Below are positions 17,325 through 25,936 of a stretch of 64,000 nt of DNA, one piece after another. Position numbers and translations under genes: made by a program. Origin of the DNA: Gammaproteobacteria bacterium (GTDB lineage Bacteria; Pseudomonadota; Gammaproteobacteria; Steroidobacterales; JABDKV01); assembly GCA_013003425.1 (NCBI GenBank), contig JABDJB010000056.1, forward strand, positions 62,001 to 126,000, read 5' to 3'. Position 1 is the stretch's first letter. Every line of letters begins with the position of its first letter. The notes beneath the pieces were generated by a model. It had not been told where the DNA came from. It did not search any database and saw nothing but the letters and a program-made list of their open reading frames with translations.

Positions 17325-19715
17325 CTAGCCGGGGAAGATGATTTCGCCGACCTGGGTGAAATCAGCGACGAAGTGAGCGGTGATGCCACGCCGGACGTAG
17401 TCCGGCAGCTCTTCGAAGTCGCCCTCGTTGGCTTCCGGCATGATGATGCGCTTTATTTTTGCGCGGCGGGCGGCAACGACTTTTTCGCGTATACCGCCGA
17501 CCGCCAGTACCTTACCCGTCAGTGTCATCTCGCCGGTCATCGCCAGTGCCGCGGGAATACGCCGGCGCGATGCCAGTGAAAGTAATGCGGTGGTCATGGT
17601 GATGCCCGCACTGGGGCCATCCTTCGGGGTCGCGCCGGCCGGAACATGCAGGTGGATGTAGGCCTTTTCGAAAAAATCGTGGTCGATATCGAATCGTTCC
17701 GCGTGTGAAATTGAATAGCTGTAGGCAATCTCGGCGGATTCGCGCATCACATCGCCAAGCTGGCCGGTCAGCTTGAAACCACGGCTGAACTCGTGAATAC
17801 GTGTCGCCTCGATCGCCAGCGTATCGCCGCCAAGCGGCGTCCATGCCAGCCCGGTAACCACGCCAACGCCGCTCATGCGTTTGCTTTCGCGAAACACCGG
17901 CCGGCCGAGGTATTCCAAAACATCAGCCTTGCGTACCCGTATCGGTGGTTTTGTCTTTTCCAGCAGTTTGATCACCGCCTTGCGCACGATGGTGCCCAGC
18001 TGTTTTTCCAGCTTGCGCACGCCGGCCTCGCGCGCATAACCCTCGATCAACAATCGCACGGCAGCGCGGTCGATACGCAGCTTGCTCTTGTCGATGCCGG
18101 CCCGTTGCAGCTGACGCGGCAGCAGGTGGCGGCTGGCGATGGCAAGTTTTTCAGTGGTCAGGTAGCCGGACAGGCGAATTGTCTCCATGCGGTCCAGCAG
18201 CGGGCCGGGAATCGTGTCGAGCTGGTTTGCGGTACAGATAAACAGCACTTTGGAAAGATCGAAGCGCACGTCGAGATAGTGATCCAGAAATGAATCGTTT
18301 TGCTCCGGGTCCAGTACCTCAAGCAGCGCGGACGCCGGGTCACCACGATACGACGCGCCGATCTTGTCTATTTCATCGAGCATGATCACCGGGTTGGCCG
18401 AACCGGTTTCCTTGATGCCCTGGATGAACTTGCCCGGCATGGCGCCGATGTAGGTGCGACGGTGGCCCTTGATCTCGGCTTCGTCGCGCATGCCGCCGAC
18501 AGAGAAACGGTAGAAGTCCCGTCCCAGCGCCTCGGCAATGGACCGTCCCAGCGATGTCTTGCCGACGCCGGGCGGGCCCACCAGCAGCAGGATCGAGCCG
18601 GCGATTTCGCCACGCATGATGCCGACACCGAGAAACTCGATGATGCGCTGTTTTACGTCGTCCAGCGCCTCGTGGTCGCGGTCGAGCACCTTGCGGGCCC
18701 GGGCCAGATCGAACTGATCGTCGGTGTACACACCCCACGGCAGCGAGGTGAGCCAGTCGAGGTAGTTGCGGGTTACGGCGTACTCGGGCGAACCGGTTTC
18801 GAGCATGCCGAGTTTTTTCATCTCCTCGTCGAGGCGCGTTTTTGCATGCTCGGGAAACTCGCGCGCCGCGATGCGCTCGCGGAACTCGTCCAGCTCGGCG
18901 GTGCGGTCATCCTTTGAGATGCCCAGCTCTTTCTGGATTGCCTTCAGTTGCTCACGCAGGAACATTTCGCGCTGGCGGCCCTGCAGTTCTTCCTCGACCT
19001 GCTTGCGTATGGCCATCTGTGAGCGTGCGACTTCAAGCTCTTTGTTCATCAGGCTCAAGACCCGCTCGAGCCGCGGCAGGATACGCACTGTTTCCAGAAC
19101 TTCCTGCAGTTCCTTGCGGCTGGCAGTGGTCATTGCTGCGGCAAAATCGGCGAGCTGCGAGGGCTCGTTGGGATTAAAGTGCTGCAGGAACACCTGCAGC
19201 TCCTCGCCGTAAAGCGGGTTCAGCGGCAGCAGTTCCTTGATGGTGTTGATAATCGCAACGGCATAGCCTTTTATTTCTTCGGCTCGCGCATAACGGGTTT
19301 CGGGGAAATAGGTCACGCTGGCGGTATAGGGTTGTTTACGTGATATCCAGTCGCCGATACGAAAGCGCTGCAGCCCCTCGAGCAGTACCTGCAGCTGGCC
19401 ATCGGCGCGCTGCACCCGGTGCAGCCGGCAGGCGGTCCCCATGCGGTGAAAATCAGTCGGTACCGGCGGCTGCGCGGCGCCGTCACGCAACAGCACAATC
19501 CCTACTATCTTTTGCTCAGTCTCGAGCACCGCGCGTATCGTGGCTTCCCATTGCTCATTTATTACCAGCGGTATCGCCTGTCCGGGAAAGAACGGCCGCG
19601 CCTCGACGGGCAGCAGGCTGATCGACGGTGGCAGAGTCTCGGAGGCAAGAATGATGCCGCTGCCGGGGCCCGGTTGTTCGGTGGTTTCTGTGTCTGAATC
19701 CTGTTCAATATCCAT
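17325..19715 (-). CDS. lon: ATP-dependent protease Lon (LonA type)
   Basis: A 796-residue ATP-dependent serine protease of the cytoplasm that removes damaged and regulatory proteins. An N-terminal LON domain (about 30-225) leads through a helical linker to the AAA+ module: Walker A GPPGVGKTS, Walker B VIMLDEID. The protease domain has the catalytic Ser702 in KDGPSAGI and Lys745 in GGIREKVVAA, the standard 43-residue spacing. Length and order match LonA. It stands alone, not beside clpX or hupB as in many proteobacteria. I see no clear heat-shock promoter in the 30 bp before its start, so it may be read through from the Mut7-C gene upstream. Confidence 0.95.
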   Translation of the reverse strand: MDIEQDSDTETTEQPGPGSGIILASETLPPSISLLPVEARPFFPGQAIPLVINEQWEATIRAVLETEQKIVGIVLLRDGAAQPPVPTDFHRMGTACRLHRVQRADGQLQVLLEGLQRFRIGDWISRKQPYTASVTYFPETRYARAEEIKGYAVAIINTIKELLPLNPLYGEELQVFLQHFNPNEPSQLADFAAAMTTASRKELQEVLETVRILPRLERVLSLMNKELEVARSQMAIRKQVEEELQGRQREMFLREQLKAIQKELGISKDDRTAELDEFRERIAAREFPEHAKTRLDEEMKKLGMLETGSPEYAVTRNYLDWLTSLPWGVYTDDQFDLARARKVLDRDHEALDDVKQRIIEFLGVGIMRGEIAGSILLLVGPPGVGKTSLGRSIAEALGRDFYRFSVGGMRDEAEIKGHRRTYIGAMPGKFIQGIKETGSANPVIMLDEIDKIGASYRGDPASALLEVLDPEQNDSFLDHYLDVRFDLSKVLFICTANQLDTIPGPLLDRMETIRLSGYLTTEKLAIASRHLLPRQLQRAGIDKSKLRIDRAAVRLLIEGYAREAGVRKLEKQLGTIVRKAVIKLLEKTKPPIRVRKADVLEYLGRPVFRESKRMSGVGVVTGLAWTPLGGDTLAIEATRIHEFSRGFKLTGQLGDVMRESAEIAYSYSISHAERFDIDHDFFEKAYIHLHVPAGATPKDGPSAGITMTTALLSLASRRRIPAALAMTGEMTLTGKVLAVGGIREKVVAARRAKIKRIIMPEANEGDFEELPDYVRRGITAHFVADFTQVGEIIFPG

Positions 19716-19745
19716 CGGCGCGATTGTAACAGAGCTGTCGGCGTC

Positions 19746-20501
19746 TCAGATTTGATCCAGCAGCAATTCCAGCTGCCGGTAGTGCGAGCCTTTCCAGTAA
19801 ACCTGCTGGCAGCTTTCGCACTGCCAGAATTCGTCGAAGGCAACGAGCACCGAAAAGGGAACGCGATCGATAATGTCGCCGTCATCGGCAACACGCAGGG
19901 CGCCATTGCATTCCATGCAGCGCGAGAACGGCCGCAGGCTGCGGCGCAGGTCAAAGGTGTCGACGATTTCGCGCAGCTGCTCCGGCGGGTCCGTATCGCG
20001 CACCCAGTAGCCATGCGTCACCCGGGCATGCTTCAGTATTCCCTTGTCGCGCGTCAGTATCGTGCGTTTGTCGCGACCGGCGATTTCGATGATCTCCAGG
20101 TCATCCAGGTCATTGCGGTAGACGCTGTCGAATCCGGCCAGCCGCAGCAGCCGCGCCAGCTTGCCGAGGTGCACATCCAGCACAAAGCGCAGTTGGCGCA
20201 GTGGTCGCGGCCGCAGCCGCGTGGCGGGAGAGATATCGAGGCGTTCGAATACCGGAAAGACGGCAACACGCTCACCGCCTTCCAGCCGGTGAGAAAACTC
20301 GACCGGGATATCGCCTACCAATATCAGGTCGACTTCGGTGTGCGGCACGCCCAGCGCCTCGATAGCGTCCTTGACCGCCGGTGTGCCGCTGAACTCATGG
20401 ACGAATGAGAGCCGCTGTTTGTCTGCAGGCAAAAAGTCGTTCAGTTCCTCGTAGAATCGGAATTCGGCGCGTCGTGTTTTCGGGGCGTGCGGGTCAGTCA
20501 T
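19746..20501 (-). CDS. Mut7-C RNase domain protein with N-terminal ubiquitin-like domain
   Basis: A 251-residue protein. Residues about 10-90 form a ubiquitin/ThiS-like domain of the Ub-Mut7C type (FRFYEELNDFLP, DLILVGDIPVEFSHRLEGGERVAVFP). Residues about 100-250 are the Mut7-C/PIN-like domain, with DVHLGKLARLLRLAGFD, the acidic block DDLEIIEIAGRDKRTILTRD and a zinc ribbon (CMECNG and CESCQQ). Predicted to be an RNase or RNA-binding protein; no substrate is known. It ends 30 bp before the lon start on the same strand. Confidence 0.85.
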   Translation of the reverse strand: MTDPHAPKTRRAEFRFYEELNDFLPADKQRLSFVHEFSGTPAVKDAIEALGVPHTEVDLILVGDIPVEFSHRLEGGERVAVFPVFERLDISPATRLRPRPLRQLRFVLDVHLGKLARLLRLAGFDSVYRNDLDDLEIIEIAGRDKRTILTRDKGILKHARVTHGYWVRDTDPPEQLREIVDTFDLRRSLRPFSRCMECNGALRVADDGDIIDRVPFSVLVAFDEFWQCESCQQVYWKGSHYRQLELLLDQI

Positions 20502-20512
20502 CAGGCACTAAA

Positions 20513-20537
20513 AAGCCAGGCCCTGTGGGCCTGGCTT
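20513..20537 (-). terminator. Rho-independent terminator of the YdcH-like gene
   Basis: An 11-bp perfect stem (AAGCCAGGCCC, loop TGT on the plus strand) followed on the minus strand by TTTTT. It lies 20 bp after the YdcH-like stop codon and just upstream of the Mut7-C gene. Confidence 0.88.
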
Positions 20538-20557
20538 CTGATTGACGTCTGGAAAAA

Positions 20558-20830
20558 TCAGCTTCGCAAAAACGCATACAGCCTGTCTTTGTGCACCAGG
20601 CGCTTCTTTTTCAGTTCTTCGAGATAAAAATGATCGCGCGGTTCGACACACTGCTCGATGCGGATGACTTCTCTGTTTATTCGTGTGTAGTTTTCGACCA
20701 ATCGCGCAAAGTCGAGGTCTGCTGTCTTCAGCTTGTCAATTTGTTCGGTGTGTTCCGGGAATTCGTGGTAGATGTCGTGATTCTGACCATACATGCTGTC
20801 GAGGTTCATCCCCTCCGATTCTGCGAGCAT
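20558..20830 (-). CDS. YdcH family (DUF465) small coiled-coil protein
   Basis: A 90-residue protein, mostly helical. Typical YdcH features are HEFPEHTEQIDKLK at the N-terminal side, a central heptad-rich stretch, and the basic C-terminus LEELKKKRLVHKDRLYAFLR. The start at 20830 is chosen because AGGAGG sits nine bases upstream; the ATG seven codons later has GGAGG almost touching it. Function is unknown in the family. It is transcribed alone and ends at a strong terminator. Confidence 0.85.
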   Translation of the reverse strand: MLAESEGMNLDSMYGQNHDIYHEFPEHTEQIDKLKTADLDFARLVENYTRINREVIRIEQCVEPRDHFYLEELKKKRLVHKDRLYAFLRS

Positions 20831-20946
20831 ATATCGCGCCCTCCTGTATTGGTTTGAAAAGGCGTGCGGCACCGGGGCCGCTCCAGCTGCTGACGCGCCG
20901 GCAACGCGTCTGCTCCCGAGTGTAATGCAAAGCCCGCGCTGGCCAA

Positions 20947-20963
20947 ATATTGCAGCGCAATAT
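20947..20963. promoter_or_regulatory. palindrome ATATTGC-AGC-GCAATAT
   Basis: Perfect 7-bp arms around a 3-base centre, about 117 bp upstream of the YdcH-like start. AT-rich in a GC-rich setting, as operators or promoter boxes often are. No T run follows, so it is not a terminator. The binding protein is unknown. Confidence 0.35.
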
Positions 20964-21006
20964 CGGCGGCGGTCAGCCGGGAAAGGACGTGGATGACGGC
21001 GACGTG

Positions 21007-21030
21007 AAAACCCCGCCGCCGTAGACGGCG
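21007..21030 (-). terminator. weak terminator candidate after the ankyrin gene
   Basis: A short stem CGCCG-TAGA-CGGCG right after the ankyrin stop codon, with GGGGTTTT downstream on the minus strand. The stem is short and the T run has four bases only. Confidence 0.35.
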
Positions 21031-21031
21031 C

Positions 21032-21595
21032 TCAGCCGCGGCGGAAGCCGCGCAGCAGCGTCACGATTTCTTCGCGGTTTTCGGCGTGGCTGGATTTGGC
21101 CTGCAGGGCTTCGGCGTAGCCGAGGGAATCCAGGCCGCTGAAGAACTTCATCACAGCGTTGTTGCCGGCTTCGATGGTCACCGATACATCGGCGCCGTGA
21201 GCCAGCAGGAAACGCACGACATCAGGTTCGTTGTAGAGGATGGCCTCGTGCAGCGGCGTGTGCCCGGTCAGGCTGCGCTGGTTAAGGTCACATCCCAGTG
21301 CAATCAGGTGGCCGGCGGTTGCCAGCACACGATGCGGGTCGAAACCTTCGACACCATAGCCACGCAAGGTCTGGCCGAGTGCGTTGACGTCGCGGTCCAT
21401 AACCGGGCAGCTGGTCCAGGACTCGACCCGCCAGCCGGCCAGCGTGCGCGGCAGCAGTGGAACCCTGTCACTGGCAGAGAAACTCAGCACCGTGTTGGCG
21501 TCGGCCTTGTACACCATGGTTACGGCCATCGCGGTATAGCCAATCGTACCGAGCACAGCTGCGGCCGTCACAGTCATTAAGAGTTTCTTCAGCAT
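21032..21595 (-). CDS. exported ankyrin-repeat protein
   Basis: A 187-residue protein starting at the ATG at 21595, which follows AAAGGA at good spacing and opens a signal/anchor segment (LLMTVTAAAVLGTIGYTAMA). The C-terminal part contains ankyrin repeat units, best seen in LTGHTPLHEAILYNEPDVVRFLLAHGADV and the preceding GHLIALGCDLNQR half-repeat. Ankyrin repeats bind proteins; the partner is unknown. The middle region (about 30-90) has no recognisable domain. Divergent from the DUF819 gene across a 228-bp AT-richer region. Confidence 0.75.
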   Translation of the reverse strand: MLKKLLMTVTAAAVLGTIGYTAMAVTMVYKADANTVLSFSASDRVPLLPRTLAGWRVESWTSCPVMDRDVNALGQTLRGYGVEGFDPHRVLATAGHLIALGCDLNQRSLTGHTPLHEAILYNEPDVVRFLLAHGADVSVTIEAGNNAVMKFFSGLDSLGYAEALQAKSSHAENREEIVTLLRGFRRG

Positions 21596-21823
21596 CCTCA
21601 AGATTCCTTTCAGTGAAGTGCGCGAACAATACCGCAGCACACCAGTTTTGTCTGCGAACCAATACTAAATATCGTCATAAAACGTGCCGGCTTTAGACAT
21701 TCTGTTAAGTCAAAAACACGTAGTTGCTGCAGTTGAAAGTAGAACATTCACCCGCAGGGCGACCTGTTATGTTGAATTACAACTGTCTTTGATGGACGAT
21801 TCAGCAGGCGCATGGGAGGGCTT

Positions 21824-23041
21824 ATGAATACACCGCTCATTGAATCGCCGGCCGGCGTGATGACCGTGCTGATCGCCGTGGTCGGATTCTGGTTCTGGCT
21901 GGAGAAGGCCACGCGATGGAAAGTGTTCAACTACCTGCCGCCGCTGATATTCATCTATGCAACACCGGTTTTCCTGTCGAACCTGGGCCTGATCCCGTTC
22001 AAGAACGGTGCGTACGACTTCCTGCGTACCTACGGGCTGCCGTTGTTTATTGTGCTGATGCTGATAAAGGTCGACGTCGTCGGCGCGGTGCGCATCATGG
22101 GCAAGGGCGTGTTCGTCATGCTGATTGGCAGCATCGGCGTCGTGCTCGGCGGGGTGGTGGCGTACACGCTTGGCCAGCTGCTGACCACGCCGGACGGCTT
22201 TGTCCTGAAGTTCCCGTTACCCGAGGACAGCTGGAAGGCTTTCGGCACGCTGTCGGGCAGCTGGATCGGAGGTACCGGCAACATGACAGCAGCGCATGCT
22301 GCACTGGACGGTACCGGCGAGCACATGACAATGGCCGCTGCCGCAGACCAGCTGGTGTACCTGGTGTGGCTGCCGATACTGCTCGGTTCGAAAGCCTTTG
22401 CCGAGCGCTTTAATCGCTGGGCCCGCGTGTCGCCTGATCGCATTGCCATGATGGACCAGGCTGCTGCGGAGCTGGACCACAGCGAGGATGCGCCCACCAT
22501 GACCTCGCTGCTTTACCTGGCACTGCTGGCGCTGGCCATTACCTGGGTATCGATGGCGCTGTCAGACAAGCTGCCGCCCGTTTACCTTGCCGGCGCACAG
22601 GTGATCAGCGCCAGCACCTGGCTGATCCTGCTGGTGACCACATTCGCCCTTGTGGCATCGACTACGCCGGCGCGCTCGCTGCCGGCTGCACACCCGATCG
22701 CCATGGCAATAATCTATGTGTACGTCGCGCGTATCGGTGCAACGATGGACCTGAGCAACGCCAGTCTCGAATCCATCGGTGCCTTTGCCCTGATGGCCTA
22801 CGTGTGGATTTTTATTCACGGCGCATTCGTGCTGGCGGCCGCCTGGTTTTTCCGTGTCGACGTGCACACATTGGCGATTGCTTCGGCCGCCAACATTGGT
22901 GGTGCCGCGTCTGCACCGATTGTCGCGGCACATCACCGCGAATCGCTGGTGCCCGCATCCATACTGATGGCGATGATCGGTTACGCACTGGGCAATTACC
23001 TGGCGATACTCACCGGCAGGCTGGGGCAGGTATTGGGCTGA
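21824..23041 (+). CDS. DUF819 family membrane protein (YjcL-like)
   Basis: A 405-residue integral membrane protein with about ten hydrophobic segments and the DUF819 hallmarks: GTLSGSWIGGTGNMTAAHAAL in the middle and ASAANIGGAASAPIVAA near the C-terminus, which look like an inverted pair of transporter motifs. The family is thought to be transporters, but no substrate is established. The start at 21824 is chosen for GGGAGGG immediately upstream; an in-frame ATG four codons earlier overlaps that site. Only 2 bp separate its stop codon from that of the convergent EF-G paralogue. Confidence 0.82.
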   Translation: MNTPLIESPAGVMTVLIAVVGFWFWLEKATRWKVFNYLPPLIFIYATPVFLSNLGLIPFKNGAYDFLRTYGLPLFIVLMLIKVDVVGAVRIMGKGVFVMLIGSIGVVLGGVVAYTLGQLLTTPDGFVLKFPLPEDSWKAFGTLSGSWIGGTGNMTAAHAALDGTGEHMTMAAAADQLVYLVWLPILLGSKAFAERFNRWARVSPDRIAMMDQAAAELDHSEDAPTMTSLLYLALLALAITWVSMALSDKLPPVYLAGAQVISASTWLILLVTTFALVASTTPARSLPAAHPIAMAIIYVYVARIGATMDLSNASLESIGAFALMAYVWIFIHGAFVLAAAWFFRVDVHTLAIASAANIGGAASAPIVAAHHRESLVPASILMAMIGYALGNYLAILTGRLGQVLG

Positions 23042-23043
23042 CG

Positions 23044-25092
23044 TCAGTCGTCGTTGCCGGGCTGAAATGCCGACTGCAGATCTTTCTGCGTTTGTGGCGG
23101 TACCGGGTCGTAGTGACTGAAGTTCATCGTGTAGGAGCCTTCGCCGCCCGTGATGGATTTCAGCCGCGACTGGTAATCGTTCAGTTCAGCCAGCGGTACC
23201 TGACCGGCAATAGCCACTTCGCCACTCGGCCGCACGGTGTTGCCGCTGATGCGGCCACGACGCGCTGACAGGTCACCGGCGATATCGCCCATGGAATCGC
23301 TCGGGGCCAGGATCTCGATATTAACGATGGGTTCAAGCAAAACCGGTTTGGCCTTGCTGACCGCCCCGGTAAAGGCCTTTTTGCCGGCTGCTACAAAAGC
23401 GACTTCCTTGGAATCGACCGGGTGGTGTTTGCCGTCGTAAACGGTGACCCGGATATCCTGCAGCGGAAAACCGGCGACCGCCCCTTCCGCAAGCACCTGG
23501 CGGACCCCTTTTTCAACCGCCGGAATAAACTGTGATGGTATCGAGCCGCCTACGACCTTGTTCTTGAACTCAAAGCCCTCATCGCGTGCGAGCGGCTCTA
23601 TGCGCAGGAAGACTTCACCAAACTGGCCGGCACCGCCGGTCTGTTTCTTGTGACGGTGATGCCCTTCCGCACTGGTGCGAATGGTCTCGCGGTACGGAAT
23701 GCTCGGGGGGTGAGTCTCTATCTCAACGTTGTAGCGCTCCTTCATGCGCTCCATCACGATGCGCAGATGCAGCTCTCCCATACCGCGCAGCACAGTCTCG
23801 TTTGCCACGGCGTTGTGCTCGATTACCAGGGTCGGGTCTTCCGCCGCCAGCTTGTGCAGCGCTTCGGAAATCTTCTGTTCGTCACCACGGCGTGTCGGCT
23901 CGATGGCCAGGCCATACATCGGCGGTGGCGCTGCAGCTGGTTCGAGGTGGTAATTATCTTCGTCGTGCGAATCGTGCAGCACCGAATCGAATTCGATCTC
24001 GTCAATCTTGGCTACGGCGCGTATGTCGCCGGGGATGCCACGTGATACTTCTACGTGCTCCTTGCCCTGCAGCGCCAGCAGATGCGCCACCTTGAACGGC
24101 TTGCGGGCATCGCCGATGTACAGCTGTGTATTTGGTGTGATCGTGCCCTGGTGGATACGGAAGATGCCGAGCTTGCCGACAAACGGGTCGACGGTTACCT
24201 TGAACACGTGCGCCAGCGCGTGCTTGTCGGGGTCAGGCGCAACATCGACGGGAACGGCTTCGCTGCCTTCGCCCTTGAGAAAATGCGGTGGATTGCCTTC
24301 CATCGGGTTTGGCATCAACTTTTCAAAAACATTCAGCAGTTGCTTCACGCCGACACCGGTCTCGGCCGAAGTAAAACAGATCGGCACCAGGTGTCCCGAA
24401 CGCAGCGCCTGCTCGAAGGGATCGTGCAGCTGCTCCAGACTCAGTTCTTCGCCCTGTTCCAGGTAGATCTCCATCAGTTTTTCGTCGACCTCGACAACCT
24501 GGTCGATCATCTCGGTATGAGCGGCCGCCACCGAGGCGAAGTCGGTTTCTTCCTCTGACATCTCGAAAAAGCAGTCGGCAACTTTGGAGCCACCGCCAGC
24601 CGGCAGGTTCAGCGGCAGGCATTCATTGCCGAATACTTCTCTCACCTGTCGCAATACGCCGTGCAGGTCGGCATCGGGCGCGTCGATCCGGTTGATAATC
24701 ACCATGCGGCACATACCGTATCCTGCGGCTGCCTCCATGATGCGCTGTGTCGAAAGCTCCACGCCCGACTGCGCGTTGACCACAACTGCGACGGTCTCGG
24801 CGGCCGGCAGTACTGCGATTGAGCGGCCGAGGAAATCGGGGTAACCCGGCGTGTCGATCAGGTTTACGTGGATATTATCGTGGTCAAAGTGACACAGTGA
24901 AGTTTCCAGCGAGTGACCGAGTTCTTTTTCCTTCGGGTCAAAGTCGCACACCGTAGTGCCGCGACTGAGTTCACCTTTGCTGGGGATGGCACCGGCTGCT
25001 TCCAGCAACGATTCGGCCAGCAGGGTTTTTCCGGCGCCGGCATGGCCGGCGAGCACAATGTTGCGAATTTGCTGCGAGGTGTATTTGCTCAC
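23044..25092 (-). CDS. elongation factor G paralogue (EF-G2 type)
   Basis: A 682-residue translational GTPase. GTP-binding motifs are G1 GHAGAGKT, G3 DTPGYPD and G4 NRID, followed by EF-G domains II to V (SIPYRETIRTSAEGHHRHKKQTGG in domain IV; APSDSMGDIAGDLSARRGRI in domain V). The G1 and G4 motifs differ from canonical EF-G (GHVDHGKT-like and NKxD), typical of the EF-G2/FusA2 group rather than the ribosomal-operon fusA. GTG start at 25092; a longer frame upstream has no family similarity. It stands alone, away from rpsL/rpsG/tuf, consistent with an accessory paralogue of unclear function. Confidence 0.88.
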   Translation of the reverse strand: MSKYTSQQIRNIVLAGHAGAGKTLLAESLLEAAGAIPSKGELSRGTTVCDFDPKEKELGHSLETSLCHFDHDNIHVNLIDTPGYPDFLGRSIAVLPAAETVAVVVNAQSGVELSTQRIMEAAAGYGMCRMVIINRIDAPDADLHGVLRQVREVFGNECLPLNLPAGGGSKVADCFFEMSEEETDFASVAAAHTEMIDQVVEVDEKLMEIYLEQGEELSLEQLHDPFEQALRSGHLVPICFTSAETGVGVKQLLNVFEKLMPNPMEGNPPHFLKGEGSEAVPVDVAPDPDKHALAHVFKVTVDPFVGKLGIFRIHQGTITPNTQLYIGDARKPFKVAHLLALQGKEHVEVSRGIPGDIRAVAKIDEIEFDSVLHDSHDEDNYHLEPAAAPPPMYGLAIEPTRRGDEQKISEALHKLAAEDPTLVIEHNAVANETVLRGMGELHLRIVMERMKERYNVEIETHPPSIPYRETIRTSAEGHHRHKKQTGGAGQFGEVFLRIEPLARDEGFEFKNKVVGGSIPSQFIPAVEKGVRQVLAEGAVAGFPLQDIRVTVYDGKHHPVDSKEVAFVAAGKKAFTGAVSKAKPVLLEPIVNIEILAPSDSMGDIAGDLSARRGRISGNTVRPSGEVAIAGQVPLAELNDYQSRLKSITGGEGSYTMNFSHYDPVPPQTQKDLQSAFQPGNDD

Positions 25093-25238
25093 TCTTGTCT
25101 CTTCAGATAGTTCGATAACGGCGGGTCGCGCCACCCCCTGACGCGAACAGTCAATACTACGCTGCGCGCACACGGTCGCCAAGATTCCCCGGTGCCGCTT
25201 GACGCAGCGCGGAAAATCCGGGCAAAGTAGTGCGGAAA

Positions 25239-25289
25239 CGTGATCATGGTCACGAAATACCCTGTTTTTTCAGGCATATACTCGGAACA
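25239..25289 (+). promoter_or_regulatory. CRP-type site and class II promoter for the two-gene operon
   Basis: CGTGATCATGGTCACG (25239-25254) is a fully symmetric GTGA-N6-TCAC site. A good -10 box TATACT follows at 25277-25282 with no convincing -35. With the start point near 25289 the site centre falls at about -42.5, close to the class II activator position of -41.5. The encoded CRP at 37.5 kb is the obvious candidate. The site also lies 147 bp upstream of the divergent EF-G2 gene. Confidence 0.6.
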
Positions 25290-25318
25290 GGGTGTTTACC
25301 GCGGAGTCTAAACAGGCA

Positions 25319-25936
25319 ATGGGTGACAAGACCAGGGTAGTTACAGTCGCGAACCTGCGTGAGTTCTTTCACGACTCACTGGATGCCGCGCTCGCCAATC
25401 AGCGGGTAGCAGCGGCAGACCAGACTGCCTATTACATCGTCAACCTGCTTACACTATTTTCGCGGTCCGAAGAACTCTACGACGAAGCAGACGCTGGTGG
25501 TCGCTCGATCCGTCCGCTCGCTTTCATGCTGGCCGATGCCCTCGAAGCCAACTCGGTACATGACCGTGACCGCGCATTGCGCAGGCTCGGCGATGTTGCG
25601 CTTTTCATGGCTGGCTTTTTTGCGCACAGTTTCAGCCGCCGGCTGGTCGACGTCGACTACTACATCTCGATGGGCGGCGGTGCCTATGGCCATCTTTCCG
25701 AGAGCACCCGCGATTTTTCCGCTTTCCGCGAAGTCTTTGTCGAATTGGCGGAGAAGTTTCCCGCTTTTGTCGATGTATTGAATGAAGTCAGCGCGATGGC
25801 GTGCGGCAATAATGACGAAGACGTGTTGCGGTTGTACGAGATCTGGATACGTACCGGCAGCCCACGGGCGGCGGCGCAGTTGCGCTGCCTGGGTGTAGAG
25901 CCCAGTTTCTTTGCGGTAAGCCTGAGCTCCCAGTGA
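25319..25936 (+). CDS. uncharacterised protein, first gene of a two-gene operon
   Basis: A 205-residue protein I do not recognise. It has no signal peptide or membrane segment and looks mostly helical and acidic, so it is probably cytoplasmic. Notable stretches are NLREFFHDSLDAAL at the N-terminus, a hydrophobic VALFMAGFFAHSF block and DVDYYISMGGGAYGHL, which could be a binding loop. ATG at 25319 is preferred to an upstream GTG at 25292 because the promoter's predicted start point is about 25289. The stop overlaps the next start (GTGA), so both proteins are probably made together and may interact. Confidence 0.7.
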   Translation: MGDKTRVVTVANLREFFHDSLDAALANQRVAAADQTAYYIVNLLTLFSRSEELYDEADAGGRSIRPLAFMLADALEANSVHDRDRALRRLGDVALFMAGFFAHSFSRRLVDVDYYISMGGGAYGHLSESTRDFSAFREVFVELAEKFPAFVDVLNEVSAMACGNNDEDVLRLYEIWIRTGSPRAAAQLRCLGVEPSFFAVSLSSQ

